Source: Heterotrichella gracilis
Lineage: Eukaryota > Sar > Xanthophyceae > Tribonematales > Xanthonemataceae
NCBI GenBank assembly: GCA_032358255.1
Contig: JAULBX010012985.1
Location: 36,708-100,707 of the forward strand
DNA: 64,000 bases
Direction of reading: 5' to 3'
Below the pieces are notes generated by a model. It was given only the letters and a program-made list of their open reading frames with translations, was not told the DNA's origin and did not search any database. Positions within the stretch are counted from its first letter, which is position 1. The number at the start of each line of letters is the position of its first letter. Of this stretch, positions 1-12,400 are shown in pieces. The translations under genes and the position numbers were made by a program.

Positions 1-136
1 AGTGTTTGGGACAAGTCAGTAACTGCATGGCAACATAACCATACATTGCAAGCTATGCACACTCATTAGTAATACTCAGCATTTGCGCAGCAGATCGTGG
101 CCTACAGGTACATCAGAATGAGGGCTGTGTGCTCAC

Positions 137-916
137 CTGCCAGCTTGCAGCCAGACATGATCTTGTTGGCCTGGACCATGTCGACATCAGAGGGGTCTTC
201 CCACCACCTGGTGGGGTCAGCAGGCTCAAGCTCAGCCACTGGCAGCAGCTCAGGGCTGTCAAAAGGGGTCAAGAAGGAAGGTGGAACCGCATCCCACTGA
301 TCTCCCAGTGCCTGGCGCGCAGCGCTGCAGTCATTGCCACGTGAGCACAGGGTCTGCTGCAGCTCCACCCAGCTGATGTCACAATCCACCTCACTCCCAG
401 AAGCAGCATCGGTCAGAGCCATGTCCGACTGCAGGGAGTAGGCCATTGCAGGGCTATCGGAGAGCCTTCCTGGGCCACTGCCATACCGCTGGGGCGGTGG
501 GATGACCATGCCCTCCTCCCAGACGCTCTGGCATGCAAAGGCTGACATCAGCTGCAGCGCCTCCGTGTCAGACATGCAGGAGGAGTTGGAGCCAGCAGAC
601 TGCAGCCCCCTCTGGCCGTTGGATGAAAGGTCGGATGCGCTGACTGGGGTGATGTTGGCGCTGATGGGGCCAGACAGGGGCCTCTCCACAGACACCTGAG
701 AACAGAACAGATCATTTTAATTCAAACCCTGTATGTGTACATTACAGGATACAACCCACAACCCACAACCCACAACCCACGACGGTAAAGAGGATATCCC
801 AGGGTATCTGGGCTTAAAACCCAGAGTTTTTCAAATTACACTATTACCTTAAAGTGGTCACGGCAATGCATGCAGGTGGACTGTGTGAAGTCAAACAGGG
901 ACACCATTGGAGGCAT
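137..916 (-). CDS. Unrecognised protein, 3' part beyond the left edge
   Basis: Two minus-strand exons are supported: 848..916 (23 codons from an ATG, phase 0) and 137..695, joined by a GT-AG intron. A good donor at 136/135 shows the gene continues past the left edge. The first exon encodes a short segment with Cys-x2-Cys (STCMHCRDHFK), which might be part of a metal site. The second is Ser-rich at first, then acidic, with a WWEDPSDVD stretch near its end. I do not recognise the family. The ATG at 916 is preferred because an in-frame stop lies just upstream of the exon and the only nearby AG acceptor would be out of phase with the next upstream open frame. An additional 5' exon remains possible. 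No signal peptide or membrane segment is visible in this part. Confidence 0.5.
751..780. repeat. Short tandem repeat of ACAACCC
   Basis: About four copies of a 7-base unit (acaaccc) stand in the intron between the two exons of the left-edge gene. It is a simple microsatellite with no visible function. Confidence 0.8.
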
Positions 917-981
917 CACCACTTTGAATTACAACTGGAACTGTTACAATAGCAAGGGGTTAATGCTTGTAAGGTGCTCAC

Positions 982-1480
982 CGGCCTCTTGTTGGACCTG
1001 GAGTGCTCGGGCTGGGTTGCGCAGGTCCTTTTGCAGGAGTTGTTCAGCGGCACCCGTCGGTGATGGGGCTGCTGCGTGGGAGTTGGCGCACTGGGCGCAG
1101 CTACGTATGGCAGCGTAGCAGACTCCACACTCAGGTTCAGCTGGGATCCCCGGCTCCTGGTGACTGCAGTGTCAGGATGATGTGGGAGGCCGGTTGGCCG
1201 GGCTGCTCCCTGCTGTGCGGAATACTGCTTCCCAGTGGGCCTGGTGGAGTGGTTGCCATTGCCTTGTGTGGAGTCCTGCACTGATACAGCAGCTCCCATT
1301 GCGTGCCTGCTCAGTCGAGCTGGGACAGTGGATTCCGCTGCTGGGAGTTGTTTGCTGTTTGAAGAAAGCCCTGCTGCTGTGCAGAAGGCTGCCAGCCGCT
1401 TCTTGAAGGGCAGGCTGTTGGTATGTGGTCGAGCCTGGCTTTGGGCAGGTTCCTGGGCTGGTTGGTCGTCGCTGGGGTGT
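982..1480 (-). other. Open frame that may be an upstream exon (uncertain)
   Basis: A minus-strand open frame rich in Ser, Thr, Gln, Pro and Arg is bounded by a plausible acceptor (ttcttccag, exon start 1480) and a strong donor (gtgagc, exon end 982). If it is an exon it should join the gene at 137-916, but its phase 0 end does not match the only usable acceptor before 921. It could belong to a separate or alternative transcript, or be non-coding. The composition is low-complexity and matches no family I know. Confidence 0.25.
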
Positions 1481-1806
1481 CTGGAAGAAGACTTAAAGTG
1501 GAACATCATTCACTGCCAAAGCTCAAGGTGGTGCGCAACTCCCGATAAGCCTGCAACACATGATGAAGCATCATTTTAGTTCAAGCTCTGCTTGCTCAGC
1601 TAGACAGGAATTTGAAAATAATGCAGTAATGGGGTTATCATGGTGCCCACAGCAGTCTGCTGAGCAGTGCCTGATACCTGGTCTGCCATGCAGCATGCAA
1701 AACGTTTAGAATGGTGGCCATGGTGCACATGAAATTCTAACGTGGTAACCGCTATTGGCAAACAGTATCATATGAGTTATTTAAAAAAGAGTTGAGCAAA
1801 TATCTG

Positions 1807-2046
1807 TCAGGTGCCAGATATCTGTCTACCAACCGTTAAGGTCAACTGCTCACTGGCAGCAGTGAAAGGTGAATTAATGGGTGCAGAATTCGACTGGTAA
1901 GGCATAGCAGGCAACACAACGACGGCAACTCGCTCTAGCGTCATTGAAATGCCATTGCGGTCCCATGCTCCACAGTTTCGCACCTCAGAAGAGTCTTCAG
2001 AGCATACCCAGAATGGCCGCCACAGTTCAGTGTCGGCTTCCCGCAT
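1807..2046 (-). other. Orphan protein-like open frame, perhaps a decayed exon
   Basis: This minus-strand frame has Trp/Cys-containing, then beta-strand-like Val/Leu/Thr content. The same frame is open again beyond a single stop just upstream (to about 2125). That pattern would fit an old exon or a pseudogene remnant. I do not recognise the sequence, and no splice chain links it to a neighbour. Confidence 0.2.
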
Positions 2047-3102
2047 TCAGTGACCTTCAACAAGGCTGTGAACTGTGTTGGAGAGCAGACTCAGTGGCAC
2101 TGTCACCGTGACTTTTTCAGACTGCCAAGAAACTGGGACTTTCAGAGGTGAACAAAATTACACACGGGTTTACTCACAAAGGGCACGAACTGCAGATAAA
2201 CTGAGCTGAACTGGTTACATGGCATGCATTTCAAGAACTGATTGGCGGTTGAAGCTCAGAGCAACATGGAAGGCACCGAGCTTCTAGAACAACAGCTTAT
2301 TGTATCCTGCTGGCTGGCTGTGGGTAACAGCCGCTTTGTCACCGCCTGTTGACCCAAGTGGTCAGGACGGCAACGTTGCACCGGAGTAGTGAACGCAGCT
2401 TCGTTCGGATTGGCAACACGTTGTACATGGATACACGAAGCAGCTAAAAAAGACCTCACATGTTGCTGGGTTTCGACTGCTTAAGAGCAGCCAAAAGGGT
2501 TCTGCCTGCTTATGAGAAGCCAAAAACGGGCGCGCCAGACCTCACGGTCCCTGGGCATGAAATTAAATCCCCCCCCTGTATTGCAGTTGTAGGATGACTC
2601 AGCTGACGTCGGCCAGCCAATGGACCGTGACTCATCAAGCCCAAAAATGACCCCATTTCTGGCCATTCGTTGGCTGAGAGCTGTATTTTGGTTACCTCAG
2701 ATGGCATCGCATGGACCAGAATCTGATCCAGCTCGCCACGTCAGCTGACGCCTCTGCAGAGGCGGAACGGACCACTTCTGTGTGGGTGGTGGCGGCAGGT
2801 GGACCACCTGCCCGGCGGCGCCATCACCAGGTGGGGATGGAACCTTCATGATGGGGATGATGGCAGCTGGTTCAAAATCCCCTCCAGCAATCAGTCCCCT
2901 ATATCAGATGGCTTGGCGTTGAAGCACAATATGAATTGCCCACACACTTGCTGCAAGCCAGGCCAGGCCCTACAACAAGAGCCATTTGGTCTGACCAAAT
3001 GACTCATTGAGAGTCTCAGATGATCTCAGACATGTCTGTTACAGTACAGACACTGAGTGTAACCGCATGCACATGGCCAAGGGCAGTGAGCCACCGGCAG
3101 GG

Positions 3103-3165
3103 TATCCAAAAATTTGCACGCAGGATCCAAAAATTGGCACGCAAGATCCAAAAATTTACACGCAG
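3103..3165. repeat. Three-unit tandem repeat, about 22 bp
   Basis: The core atccaaaaatt followed by (t/g)gcacgca recurs three times in a row with small changes. It lies in the gene-poor stretch and has no visible coding or RNA role. Confidence 0.8.
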
Positions 3166-5272
3166 TTTAATGTAAATTGCATGACGCAATGGTTGCATGA
3201 TTTTGGCATTGCAATGGCATTGCATGCCGTCATGTGTCTGCTTCAAATATTATAAGTACCCTTTCCTGCCTGGCAAGAAAACGCAGGTAAATTTTGTGTG
3301 GCAGCCCCTTTGCCAGCAACGGTGCATGCACGCTTGCGCTGACCTTGGCAACCAAGTGAGCAGAAACCTGCCATGACAGACTATTAAGGGGTATTATTTC
3401 AGTGCTATAATACAGGAATATCCATCTAGACATTGCTCCATGCCCATCAATAGGGCATGTTGAAAACAGTCTCAGCATGCAGGCACCAACTTGCCAGTGC
3501 TCGAATGGACTGAGGCAGTGCCAAGACCATGCGCCCAGCAATGAATCTCTGTTCAGTGAACAGGCTAATGCAGCGATGCACCTCTGTACACTACTCTCGT
3601 AGAACCACATTTGTACGCACTAGTGTTTCCATAAGCTCAGGTATTGTGATGCTGAATTATCCATCGCAGTGCGCATGCCGTGCCCATAGACCCTAAATGT
3701 AGACCCATGATGGTTGTGGCAGTGCGCATGCCATGCAGTCATTGCAGACTGCAGTGGATACGCATGGAGAAGACTCATTAATTCTTGCTCCGTAGATTCA
3801 TCGCAATGCACGCATGCAATGTCATCTTTTGACTGCAGTGGATGCCTAATTGTCTACCAGCAGAGTGCTTACATACCTGCCATGGTCACAGTGATAGTGT
3901 CAACATAATCACCCACGTGACCAGACTTCAAAATGGTCCTACCATGATTTAAAGAGCTGTGCACCACATGTGCATGTGCAGGTGCAGCAGATGGAATGCC
4001 AACGCCCACAGGGTCTGGAAGAGTCGCTGCCCTTCCTGACCAGTGACAGAGTCATCTCCACATGCCAAGCCAGACTGGCTGGTACCCATTGCCAATGGTT
4101 TAGGCTGGTGGGATACTGGGGATCAGAATGGGGATGGTGCCACAAACTTTCGCAAGCAACTGTTTCCTGCCATGACACAAAACAATGGTGGTACGAGTAT
4201 ACATGCATATAGTTGCTGCATGTGGGGGGACTGGAGGGAGCTAGTGGCTAGGGTGAAGGAGCAAAATGGGGTCAGCAGTGATCTTCAGTGCTTGGTTGGT
4301 GGTGGTGTCTTCATATTTCCCTGTGCACTTGCTTGATATATACTATCCTAGGAGGCACGTCAACAGTAGGTGACGTCAGTTGCCATGTCCTGCCACTGAT
4401 GACAATTTATTCCTGTTTGCCCAATTGTCTATGGATGATGTCTGTTGGTTAGTGCAGATGATCGCTTCTTAATTCCACGTATGCAGTCTGCGGCCACTGG
4501 TTGTGGCAAGCCACGCTTATAAATTCCAAGCGCTGTCACTACAGGGCTGCACTGGGTGCTGTGGGTCTGGTGGGGTGGTCGCTGCACCGCCGCTGTGGGT
4601 CTATCAATAGCAATCTACTAGTAATACGCCAAGATCGGCGTGTGTATTTGCCTGGAAATCAAGTGATGCGGATTCCAGTATAGTTTTTTCCCCAACTTTG
4701 TTATATTATCTATTATGCAAAGGATATAATCCAGACACCCAAGGGGCTAGTGACAGGACTCACATGGCAAAATAGACAATACGGTACAACAACACAACGT
4801 AGACAAGCAGAGTACCCTATACATGTAGAGTAAGAGGAACGTGCTGTGTATACGCCTGCCCTGTGCCACCCCATGACAGCTTGCTATAGGCTTGTCCATG
4901 GCTGGATATACAGGGTACCGCACTGCCCACGGGGCCTGAACGACATTCCTCCAGATGGTAGGGTTTAGGGTTTGTCACTGCCCAGGCGGTTACAAGGAAT
5001 GGAGGAGGGCATACGCCTATATATTCACGTTATCAGGCACTATCCAACGTTGCAAAGTCGCAACTCAGACTCCCCTTTTTTCTCGAGTTATTCACAGCAT
5101 GGATCGGCAACACACAAGGGTATACAAGGGCCAATTAGACAACGCAAGCATGTGCAGCACCATAGTGTGCCAAGTGGGTTGACAAGGCGAGCGCCAGTCC
5201 AGGCGACTCTGAAGTAGTCACCGGGGATTTTGAATATCATTAGTCGCTCGGCACTTGGCTGGTATCTGCACA

Positions 5273-8200
5273 ATGGCAACTGGGTTCCTAAGCAAAGTGT
5301 TCACCCAAGTGCAAGCAGGCGTGGGCCATCTCCATATTGCTAGCCGCCCAATCCAGCTGCTGGGAGTGACGATAATATCGTTGTTCATACTGGGCCGTGC
5401 TGCTCGGCTTTTTGCGAGGTAAGTGTGAAGACCACCCTGTACCATCCTACCAAAGGTGCATACATGCCAGATGCATGCATATGTTGGATAGGGACAACCG
5501 GCTACAGAGAGCACTGGTAACCAGAAGCGTTCAATACCGCAACCCCTTAACTTGATAGAGCCGCTTGCTGTCTGTTCTGATGACACCCTGCTTGTATTTC
5601 CCAGGTTGAATGCAAGGAGCATCGCAGCTGCAGCCCTGGCCACCACCCTGGCCCTCGCTGTTGGCCCATATGAAACCGCCAAGGTGCTGTGCGCCTGTCT
5701 GGTGCTGCTGGTGGCGGTTCTGACGTGGCGCCAGCCCGTGGACAACATAGGGCACAGATGCGGGTCAGAAGGCTATGCAGGTGGGTCAGTATTGCCCATG
5801 CATGTGCGCACAGTGGCTGGTAAGGGTATTGTAAGGTGGACGTATGCGGCTGTGGAGCGGCGTATGGGGCGCTGTTGGGATAGGAGCTTGTAGGCAAAGG
5901 GTACTGCACGCGTATGGTACTGTAGGCATAGGGTATTGAAGGGGTACTGTAGGGTGGCGTATGGTTGCGGGTAGGTACTGGCTACTGGCGGTTGTGGTGG
6001 CCTTGGTGGTTGGTGGCAGCCCGTGGATACCCTTCAGACCACCAATGGGGGTCACTGGGCTACACATGTGAGCAACGCGCTGCGTGCACTTCAAATCCTG
6101 AACCCTAAACACGCATTTAACCCTAAACCCCAAACCCTAAACCCTGTGAGCAACGCCCTGCTCGCACAGGCCATGAGGTTGCGTATGCCCTTGCTAGTGT
6201 GACACAGGGGTACTCAAGGTTCTGTTTAGGGTACTGTAAGGGTGTGTAGGGTACTGAAGGTATTGGATGCGTACTAGGGATGGTCCTGTGGATGTATATC
6301 TGGTGGGCTACTTGCATGGGTAGGGGGTAGGGTACTGTAGGTGCATACTCACAATATTTTGGTGTGCGCATTTTGGACACCACTGCGAGAACACGCTGGA
6401 GAGCCTGGCGGAGCTGATTTGGTTGCGATCACTCCTGATTGGGTACCGATCACTGTAGGACATCACTGCGAGAACACGCTGGAGAGCCTGTCGGATCTGA
6501 TCAGGAGGGACAACAGCAGCCAGGGGCCACTGCCAAAGCTCTCCTACATAGAGTTTGACATCCAGGTAGCAGTGCTCAGGGTTGCGGGTTGCGGGTTTAG
6601 GATTAGGGTTTAGGATTAGGGTTTGGCATCCAGCTAGGCAGTGGCTGGGTGGTGCTGCTGACTGGCGTTGCAGATCAAGCAGGGTCAAGCCTTGCACTTA
6701 TCTTGTATTTTTGTCGAGGCATGGACATGGACACGGTCAATGGATTTGTTCTCGGCACTGTGCATGGCTAATCCATTTTGTTTTGTGACATGCCGCATGG
6801 AGAGCGTGGTGGCTGTAGAAAGGCACGTGTGGCTGTGCATGGATGCATAGCATGGGTACAGATGTATGGCAGGGAAAGGAGCATTTTGTGTTTAGGTGTG
6901 GCTACCCATCCTGTGTGTAGGAGACGAAGGATGGGGAGCTGGTGGTGTTCCACGACGCAACCCTAGCTAGGGCATTCCCAACAGAGGGGGCGAACGGGGA
7001 GATCCTTCAGTCCCTGGGGATCGATGCATCCCAGCTGGGATCAACACGCGTGCAGGTGGGTGCACAGCCTGGCTTGCACATGCTTGCACAGCTGACCCCG
7101 TTTTTGCATTGTGTGTTGGGCTTTCATATTATCCCTGGGATGAACACTGTGCACTGTGCAGGTGGGTGAACAGCATGGCGTGCACATGCATACACTGGCT
7201 GACCCCTTGCATGCTACATTTTGGCGTGGGAATGTGACCAGCGCCTTAGCCTCCCCTACGCGCAATGGGCCATGCTTCATCGCCATGCATGGGGCACCCT
7301 TGCAAGCCTAAAGCCTGAACCCTAAACCCCAAACCTTGCAATCTCCTGAGTCATACAATGTTGCTCTAGGATGTGACCCTCCATGAGCTGCAGCGGTTGC
7401 GCATCGGCGGGCGGGAGGGGGTGCATGTGCCCACACTGGAGGCATTCCTCAGGTAATGATCGCTGCTGATCAGGTAGGCAATTACTGCTGATCACATATC
7501 AATTATGTGCCCACACTGGAGGCGTAGTTTAGGAAACCCCGAGCGGGGATTTTTCTGAATTCTAAGCAGGTTGTTGTGCGTGACATGGCATGCTGTGCTG
7601 GCTCGCAGGTGCTGTTCCGAGCACAAGGCCTGCCGGACCATTGCGGTGGAGGTGAAGGAATTGCACTCCAATGCAGCCAGGCTCAAGCTCGTGGAGCTGC
7701 TTATGTGCGTATGGTGCACAGCATCGCATCTAATGTCTTGCATTGAGCTTCAAGGTTGAGGGCTGTTTTAGGGTTTGTGTAGGTTTTATCTCGCAGTGGA
7801 GGGGAAGGCACTGCTCAGCATTGCAGCCAGGCTCATCGACCCACTCATCTGCGCCACTCATCTGCGCCACATGGCATTGATATGAATATTGCACCTTGAT
7901 GGTGCGGCATCTTGATCTTGGGCAAGCGGCTGGCTGCATTTCACAACTTCAGTGAAGTTCAATGTTGTGCACGTGCTTGGGTCATAGTCGTGAGATTATA
8001 CTTCACGGTATATGGGTACATGGTCACCCAAGTCAGAATGTAATCTGCCACAGTGATACAGCGGCTCGCTGGCGGTTAACCTCGCTATACTGATGAAATG
8101 CATGTATTTATTTAAAACCAAAATAAAATCTGAATAACTAAATTGTGGACCAATCGCAGGGACTACAAGAGCAGAGAGTGTCAGCGGCTACACGAGCTCC

Positions 8201-8394
8201 ACCTGGCGCAGCAGTACAGGCCCTTCCAATGGATTGGGGTCATCTGCTTTCCAGACGTGCTGGAACACAGCTTTGGAGCTTTTGGGTCCATTGAGTGGCA
8301 GTTCTGGGCGCGGAGGTTCACGAGGGCAGGGATACCACTGCGGTCGTGCGTGTTCCATGCGCTTGACTACACGTATGGAAGCTCCTTGGAGTAA
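5273..8394 (+). CDS. Glycerophosphodiester phosphodiesterase (GDPD) family protein, membrane-anchored
   Basis: Seven exons join in frame: 5273..5418, 5605..5780, 6459..6565, 6921..7055, 7370..7452, 7609..7704, 8160..8394 (325 aa). GDPD enzymes are TIM barrels that hydrolyse glycerophosphodiesters to glycerol-3-phosphate and an alcohol, using metal. Family signatures are present in order: HR at about residues 99-100, ENTLESL, IEFDIQ (138-143), then TKDGELVVFHD with the catalytic-type His at about 154, and a later VEVKEL strand. The first 90 residues hold two hydrophobic segments (near 28-42 and 55-88), so membrane anchoring with an ER or plastid location is likely. Two things are odd. Four extra residues (GHHC) stand between the HR motif and ENT, and the C-terminal strand usually carrying a Trp-x-Val-Asn motif is not obvious, so a further exon could be missing. 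Activity is inferred from motifs only. Confidence 0.85.
6375..6420 (+). repeat. Upstream copy of the start of GDPD exon 3
   Basis: The bases ggaca(c/t)cactgcgagaacacg and what follows repeat the beginning of the exon at 6459 with few changes. This copy lacks an AG acceptor directly before it (ttttgg instead of tgtag), so it is probably skipped. Confidence 0.8.
6579..6626 (+). repeat. Telomere-like TTTAGGG cluster in a GDPD intron
   Basis: Degenerate repeats of gggtttagg/attaggg begin 14 bases after the exon 3 donor. They resemble plant-type telomere repeats but are too few and irregular to be a chromosome end. Confidence 0.7.
7157..7206 (+). repeat. Downstream copy of the GDPD exon 4 donor region
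   Basis: About 50 bases from tgcag|gtgggt onward at 7051-7100 recur here with scattered substitutions, placing a second potential donor about 106 bp into the intron. Confidence 0.75.
7504..7850 (+). repeat. Downstream partial copies of GDPD exons 5 and 6
   Basis: The stretch 7504-7532 repeats the end of exon 5 (gtgcccacactggaggc), with the splice donor degraded. The stretch 7794-7850 repeats the exon 6 segment around gcagccaggctc in diverged form. Neither keeps the gene's reading frame usefully. Confidence 0.65.
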
Positions 8395-9460
8395 CATACC
8401 TAGGGTAATCAGGGGTTGCCGGCAACCATTACTCTGCCGTAACATAATAGCTGCCATAATATGATTGCCATAACGTAAGTGGCAGCATTAGCGCTACGTG
8501 GTACTCCTCTTGACCATCATGGTACCCTATGGGCATTGCCGGCCTGATTCCTGACTTGCAGCACCATTCTGCTGATAAATTCTGGCCCCCATGCTGTGAA
8601 GGTGTACACGAACGTAGTGCCCTTGTGCAAGCCCTGAGTGGCCCCCTCACTCTGTGTTGTAAGGGGCCACTCATTGCTCGCACGAGGGCACTACAACCCG
8701 CGAGAACTGCTGATCAACCAGCCTGCCTGGCATGTGAAGGGGTGTTTACTTATAACCTAGGTAGTAAATTTCTTCTCACTTTCGTCTCACTTGTCGTCCA
8801 ACGAATGTACAAAGGGATGCAGTGGAGCAAGGCAATGACAGACTATTAGACAAGCATCTTTATTGATACCAGACTTGAAGAAGGAGACCTCAACTACTTG
8901 CAAAAAGTTATTTATATTCACAAGGGCAAAACGGCGGACCCCAGGAGATGGCGCGGCAGGCGGCAGGCGGCATTGTATTTTCACCCAACCTGGGGGTTGA
9001 TATCGGTCGGAGAATCTCACTGGGGCACATTCTATATTTGTGCTGGCGACATGCCACTGCCCCCCCGTATTTCCAATGTGACCCACATTTGCATCGACCC
9101 GCGGATGTGAGGTGGACAGTTCACACGCCATTCCTGTGCGCCTCATAAAACTCTACAAATAAACATGCCTTGCGTTTTTGCGACCTCTACACTCGCGCCC
9201 TCGACGAACGAGCTGCTGAAGTTGCTGTAGTGTGTTTGTACTGAACGAGACCTCGACACGCGCGTTTCACAGTTGTGCATGCATCTTCCTCGAACCAGTG
9301 CATGCAACCCACGTGTGCCCAGCAACTCCCCTCAGCACCCACAGCCCACAGCCAGCAACTGCATCTCCCTATTGACGTCGTGGGTGGCCTACAGGATTGA
9401 CGGGTTACAACCGGTAACTTTTAACTGGGGGGAGCAATACGCGCACCCACATAGGGATGC
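8395..9460. other. Intergenic: GDPD 3' region and MFS 5' region
   Basis: No gene is seen. The open minus-strand frame at 8787-9146 has no splice context or recognisable content. The sequence should contain the GDPD 3' UTR and the promoter of the MFS gene. Confidence 0.6.
8658..8662 (+). terminator. TGTAA polyadenylation-like signal for the GDPD gene
   Basis: TGTAA is the usual polyadenylation signal in Chlamydomonas and relatives. This copy lies about 265 bases past the stop codon. Use here is inferred. Confidence 0.35.
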
Positions 9461-12400
9461 ATGCCTAGCAACCAGGACACCCTGCTGTTCGAGGAAGAGA
9501 TGCAGGAGGGGTTCCTCCAGCAGCTATGGAGGACCTCCACGTGGAGGCTGTTCCCCATGCTCTTCACATACATCACGGGTGAGGGTCCCAGGTTACAGCA
9601 CTACTATGCGTTTACCCTTTGGGGATGCATCCACCCACAGGTACCAGGTCATACACTCCTATCCTGCACAAGCCGTCTGTCAAGTGCACCAGCTTCATAC
9701 ATGTCGTATCTGGCGCACAGTGCTTACACCTGGGTGTGGGCCCTGGTATCTGGGCCTTTTCTGGTAGCCAGCCTGTAGGTTGCCTGTAGGGTGGGGTTAG
9801 GGTTTTGGGGTGATGTTGGAGGTTTAGAGTTTTGGGTCATTGCTGGTTGTGGGTGATGCATGGCCTGTGGCAAGCCGTGGACACGTACAGGAGGTGCACA
9901 TACCGTGCTGATTCCCGCCGCAAACCCTAAACCCTAAACCCAGACCAAGATGTACCCCATCCAGGAGTAGCCTACACCCACCCACACCACAGCAAGCGCA
10001 CCATGTTATCATCATATCCCTAGTACAAGGCCATCTGCTCTGCATAGGGTCCATGCAGAACCCCTTCCCCGCTGCTGATGCTCTCCCATGCCCCCCCCCC
10101 CACACACACACACCGCACACCAGCCCTCAACCCCCACCCCCTCCCCCCACCCCAGGCCTCATCATGCTGGCCCCCGTCACCCCCACCCTCCTCACCGACT
10201 TCTTCGCATCCCACCGCGCACACGAGACCCTGCACTGCGAGGACTTCAAGAGCGGCGAGGCCCCTGATGCGTGCATCAACGCGCACTCTGACACAGTGGT
10301 GTGGAGCTCGCTCAGCTCCTTTGTGTCAAACGCCATCCTGTCTTTCTTGATGGTGCGTGCTTACCTCTGCATCAACCCTAAGTTGACTGTAACCTCAACC
10401 TGAACTTTAGCCCCGATCCTCTGCAGCAACACCAATTTACTCGCTGCATGTAAATTGACCACTCACATGTGGTGCATGCAAGCCACCCTCAACACCGCTG
10501 CATGTAAAATACTGAACATTGATCCACTTTAACCACCCCCCTGCCACCACCCCCAACTCCCACAGGCGCCCATCATCGGGGATTGGAGCGATGCGTATGG
10601 CCACACACCATTCCTATTGGCAGGCCAGCTTTTCTTGACTCCACCACTGGCTGGTTGGCGCATGTCACCCAATCACATGCATCTGACAAACACCCCCCTA
10701 CTTGCTCACTCACCACCCACATGCACTCCACAGGCGCCCATCATCGGGGACTGGAGCGATGCGTACGGCCGCAAGCCCTTCCTATTGGCAGGTCAGCTTT
10801 TTCAGATGATCCCCGTGGTTGTGCTGCTGGCGCATCTGACTGCAGGCCTCCCGCTGTTCTTCTACTTCCCAGCCAGCGCATTCAGTGGGGGGGTGTCCAC
10901 CATCTCTATCTCGCTGGCATATGTGGCGGATTTTATGGAGCCTCGGCACAGGTGGGGGCAATATGCACTGCAATGATCACAATCACAGTACATTTTAACA
11001 TTGTAAATTCTGTGGACCACGGGATAAGCCGAAGTGAGCGGTGTTTTTCGTGTTTTGATACTATGGCAGTAAACTGCATATGGTGGCGTATGGATGTGCG
11101 GACACACACATGCTCGCATGGAACCGCACACCAACACCCCATCCACCCACCCACCCACTTACCCACAAAAATCTCCACAGGGCCCCTGCGTTTGGCCTCA
11201 TCATGGCATCATTCTCAGTGGGCGCACTGGTTGGGCCCATATTGGGAGGTTTCCTTCAGCCCATCCAAGCGGCATGGGCCTCGTTCGGCGCCATGTCCTT
11301 CTGCCTGTGCTACACCCTAGTAGGGTTGAAGGAGTCACTCTCGCCTGAGGCCATGCAGCAGGTGGGGTCACGTAATAGGCACTGAGGGAAATGTATCGAT
11401 ATTTGATGTGTTGGCATGGGAGGGAGTGCGCACAAAAGGTGGCCATTTCCACTCCCACGTCACCAGCATGCCGGGTTGTGACGTGGCCTTATGGCGCATG
11501 CATTCATGTCATGTCATTTGCATTCTTGAACCCGCATTTGAGCCACTCGTGCCTTTGGCTTGCAGGCCATCCGGCGCCAGAAGGAGGGCAGCCGCCACGC
11601 GTTTGGCTCCACCTTCCGGGCCCTGCGCATCCTCATGCGCAGCCGCCTGTTCCAGAAGCTTACCGTGTGCCTCATGATGACCGGGGTGGTGTTTGAGGGG
11701 GTTATGGACCTGCTCATGCAGTACCTGCAGGTAGGGTGTAGGGTTTATATTTTAGGGTGCAGGGTTTATTGTTTAGGGTGTAGGGTGTAGGGTGGTATTT
11801 TGAGGGGGTCGTGGACCTGCAGGTATGAAATATAAATTATTAACTGTACATTCATATTTTTAGATTTACATGGACTGACCTCAATAGCAGGACCTTGAGC
11901 TGGCATTACAATTCTTCCACCATACATCGCAAACGCTCAACTGCTTGGCGCCGCATGTGCAAGTCCGACTGCTACTGGTGAAGTCAACCCAGAAACCTGT
12001 TGCAAACCCTAAACCCCACCCACCAACCCGCAGATCAAGCTCAACTTCCGGATCAAGGACCAGGCCATCCTGTTTGAGGTGTGGGGCCTGTCAAGCCTGG
12101 TGGTGCAGGCGCTGCTGCTGCGCCCGCTGCTCAGCATATTTGGGGAGACGCGGGTGCTGTGCATAGGTGAGACAGGATTTGAAAAGGGCAATAAGGGCAT
12201 CCCAGTGCAGCAAAAATGAAATGGGCACGCTTGCATTCGAATTGTCTTTCGGGCATGGGTGGTGAAGGCGGTGCTGTTGCGGCCACTGCTGTATATCTTG
12301 TATGATTGTAATGAAACATTAATCGTACATCATATGATTTTTAATTCTTGTCCCCTCTTTCCCTGCAGGCCTGCTGGGCAGCCTGGTGCAGCAGATTCTG

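Larger units (their letters stand above)
1481..5272. other. 3.8 kb without a convincing gene
   Basis: No chain of exons with consistent phases could be assembled on either strand. Two stretches look weakly protein-like: minus 1807-2046 (see its own entry) and plus 4043-4210, which has an uninterrupted Gly/Asn/Asp-rich frame without recognisable homology. A three-unit tandem repeat lies at 3103-3165. The last part, up to 5272, should hold the promoter and 5' leader of the GDPD-family gene. Confidence 0.5.

Noticed and set aside
3230-3610. 126-codon minus-strand open frame
   Set aside because: Composition looks random (many Cys/Trp/His), and no neighbouring exon or homology could be seen.
8787-9146. 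119-codon minus-strand open frame
   Set aside because: No recognisable domain, no splice partner, and it lies just upstream of the MFS gene on the opposite strand; likely chance.
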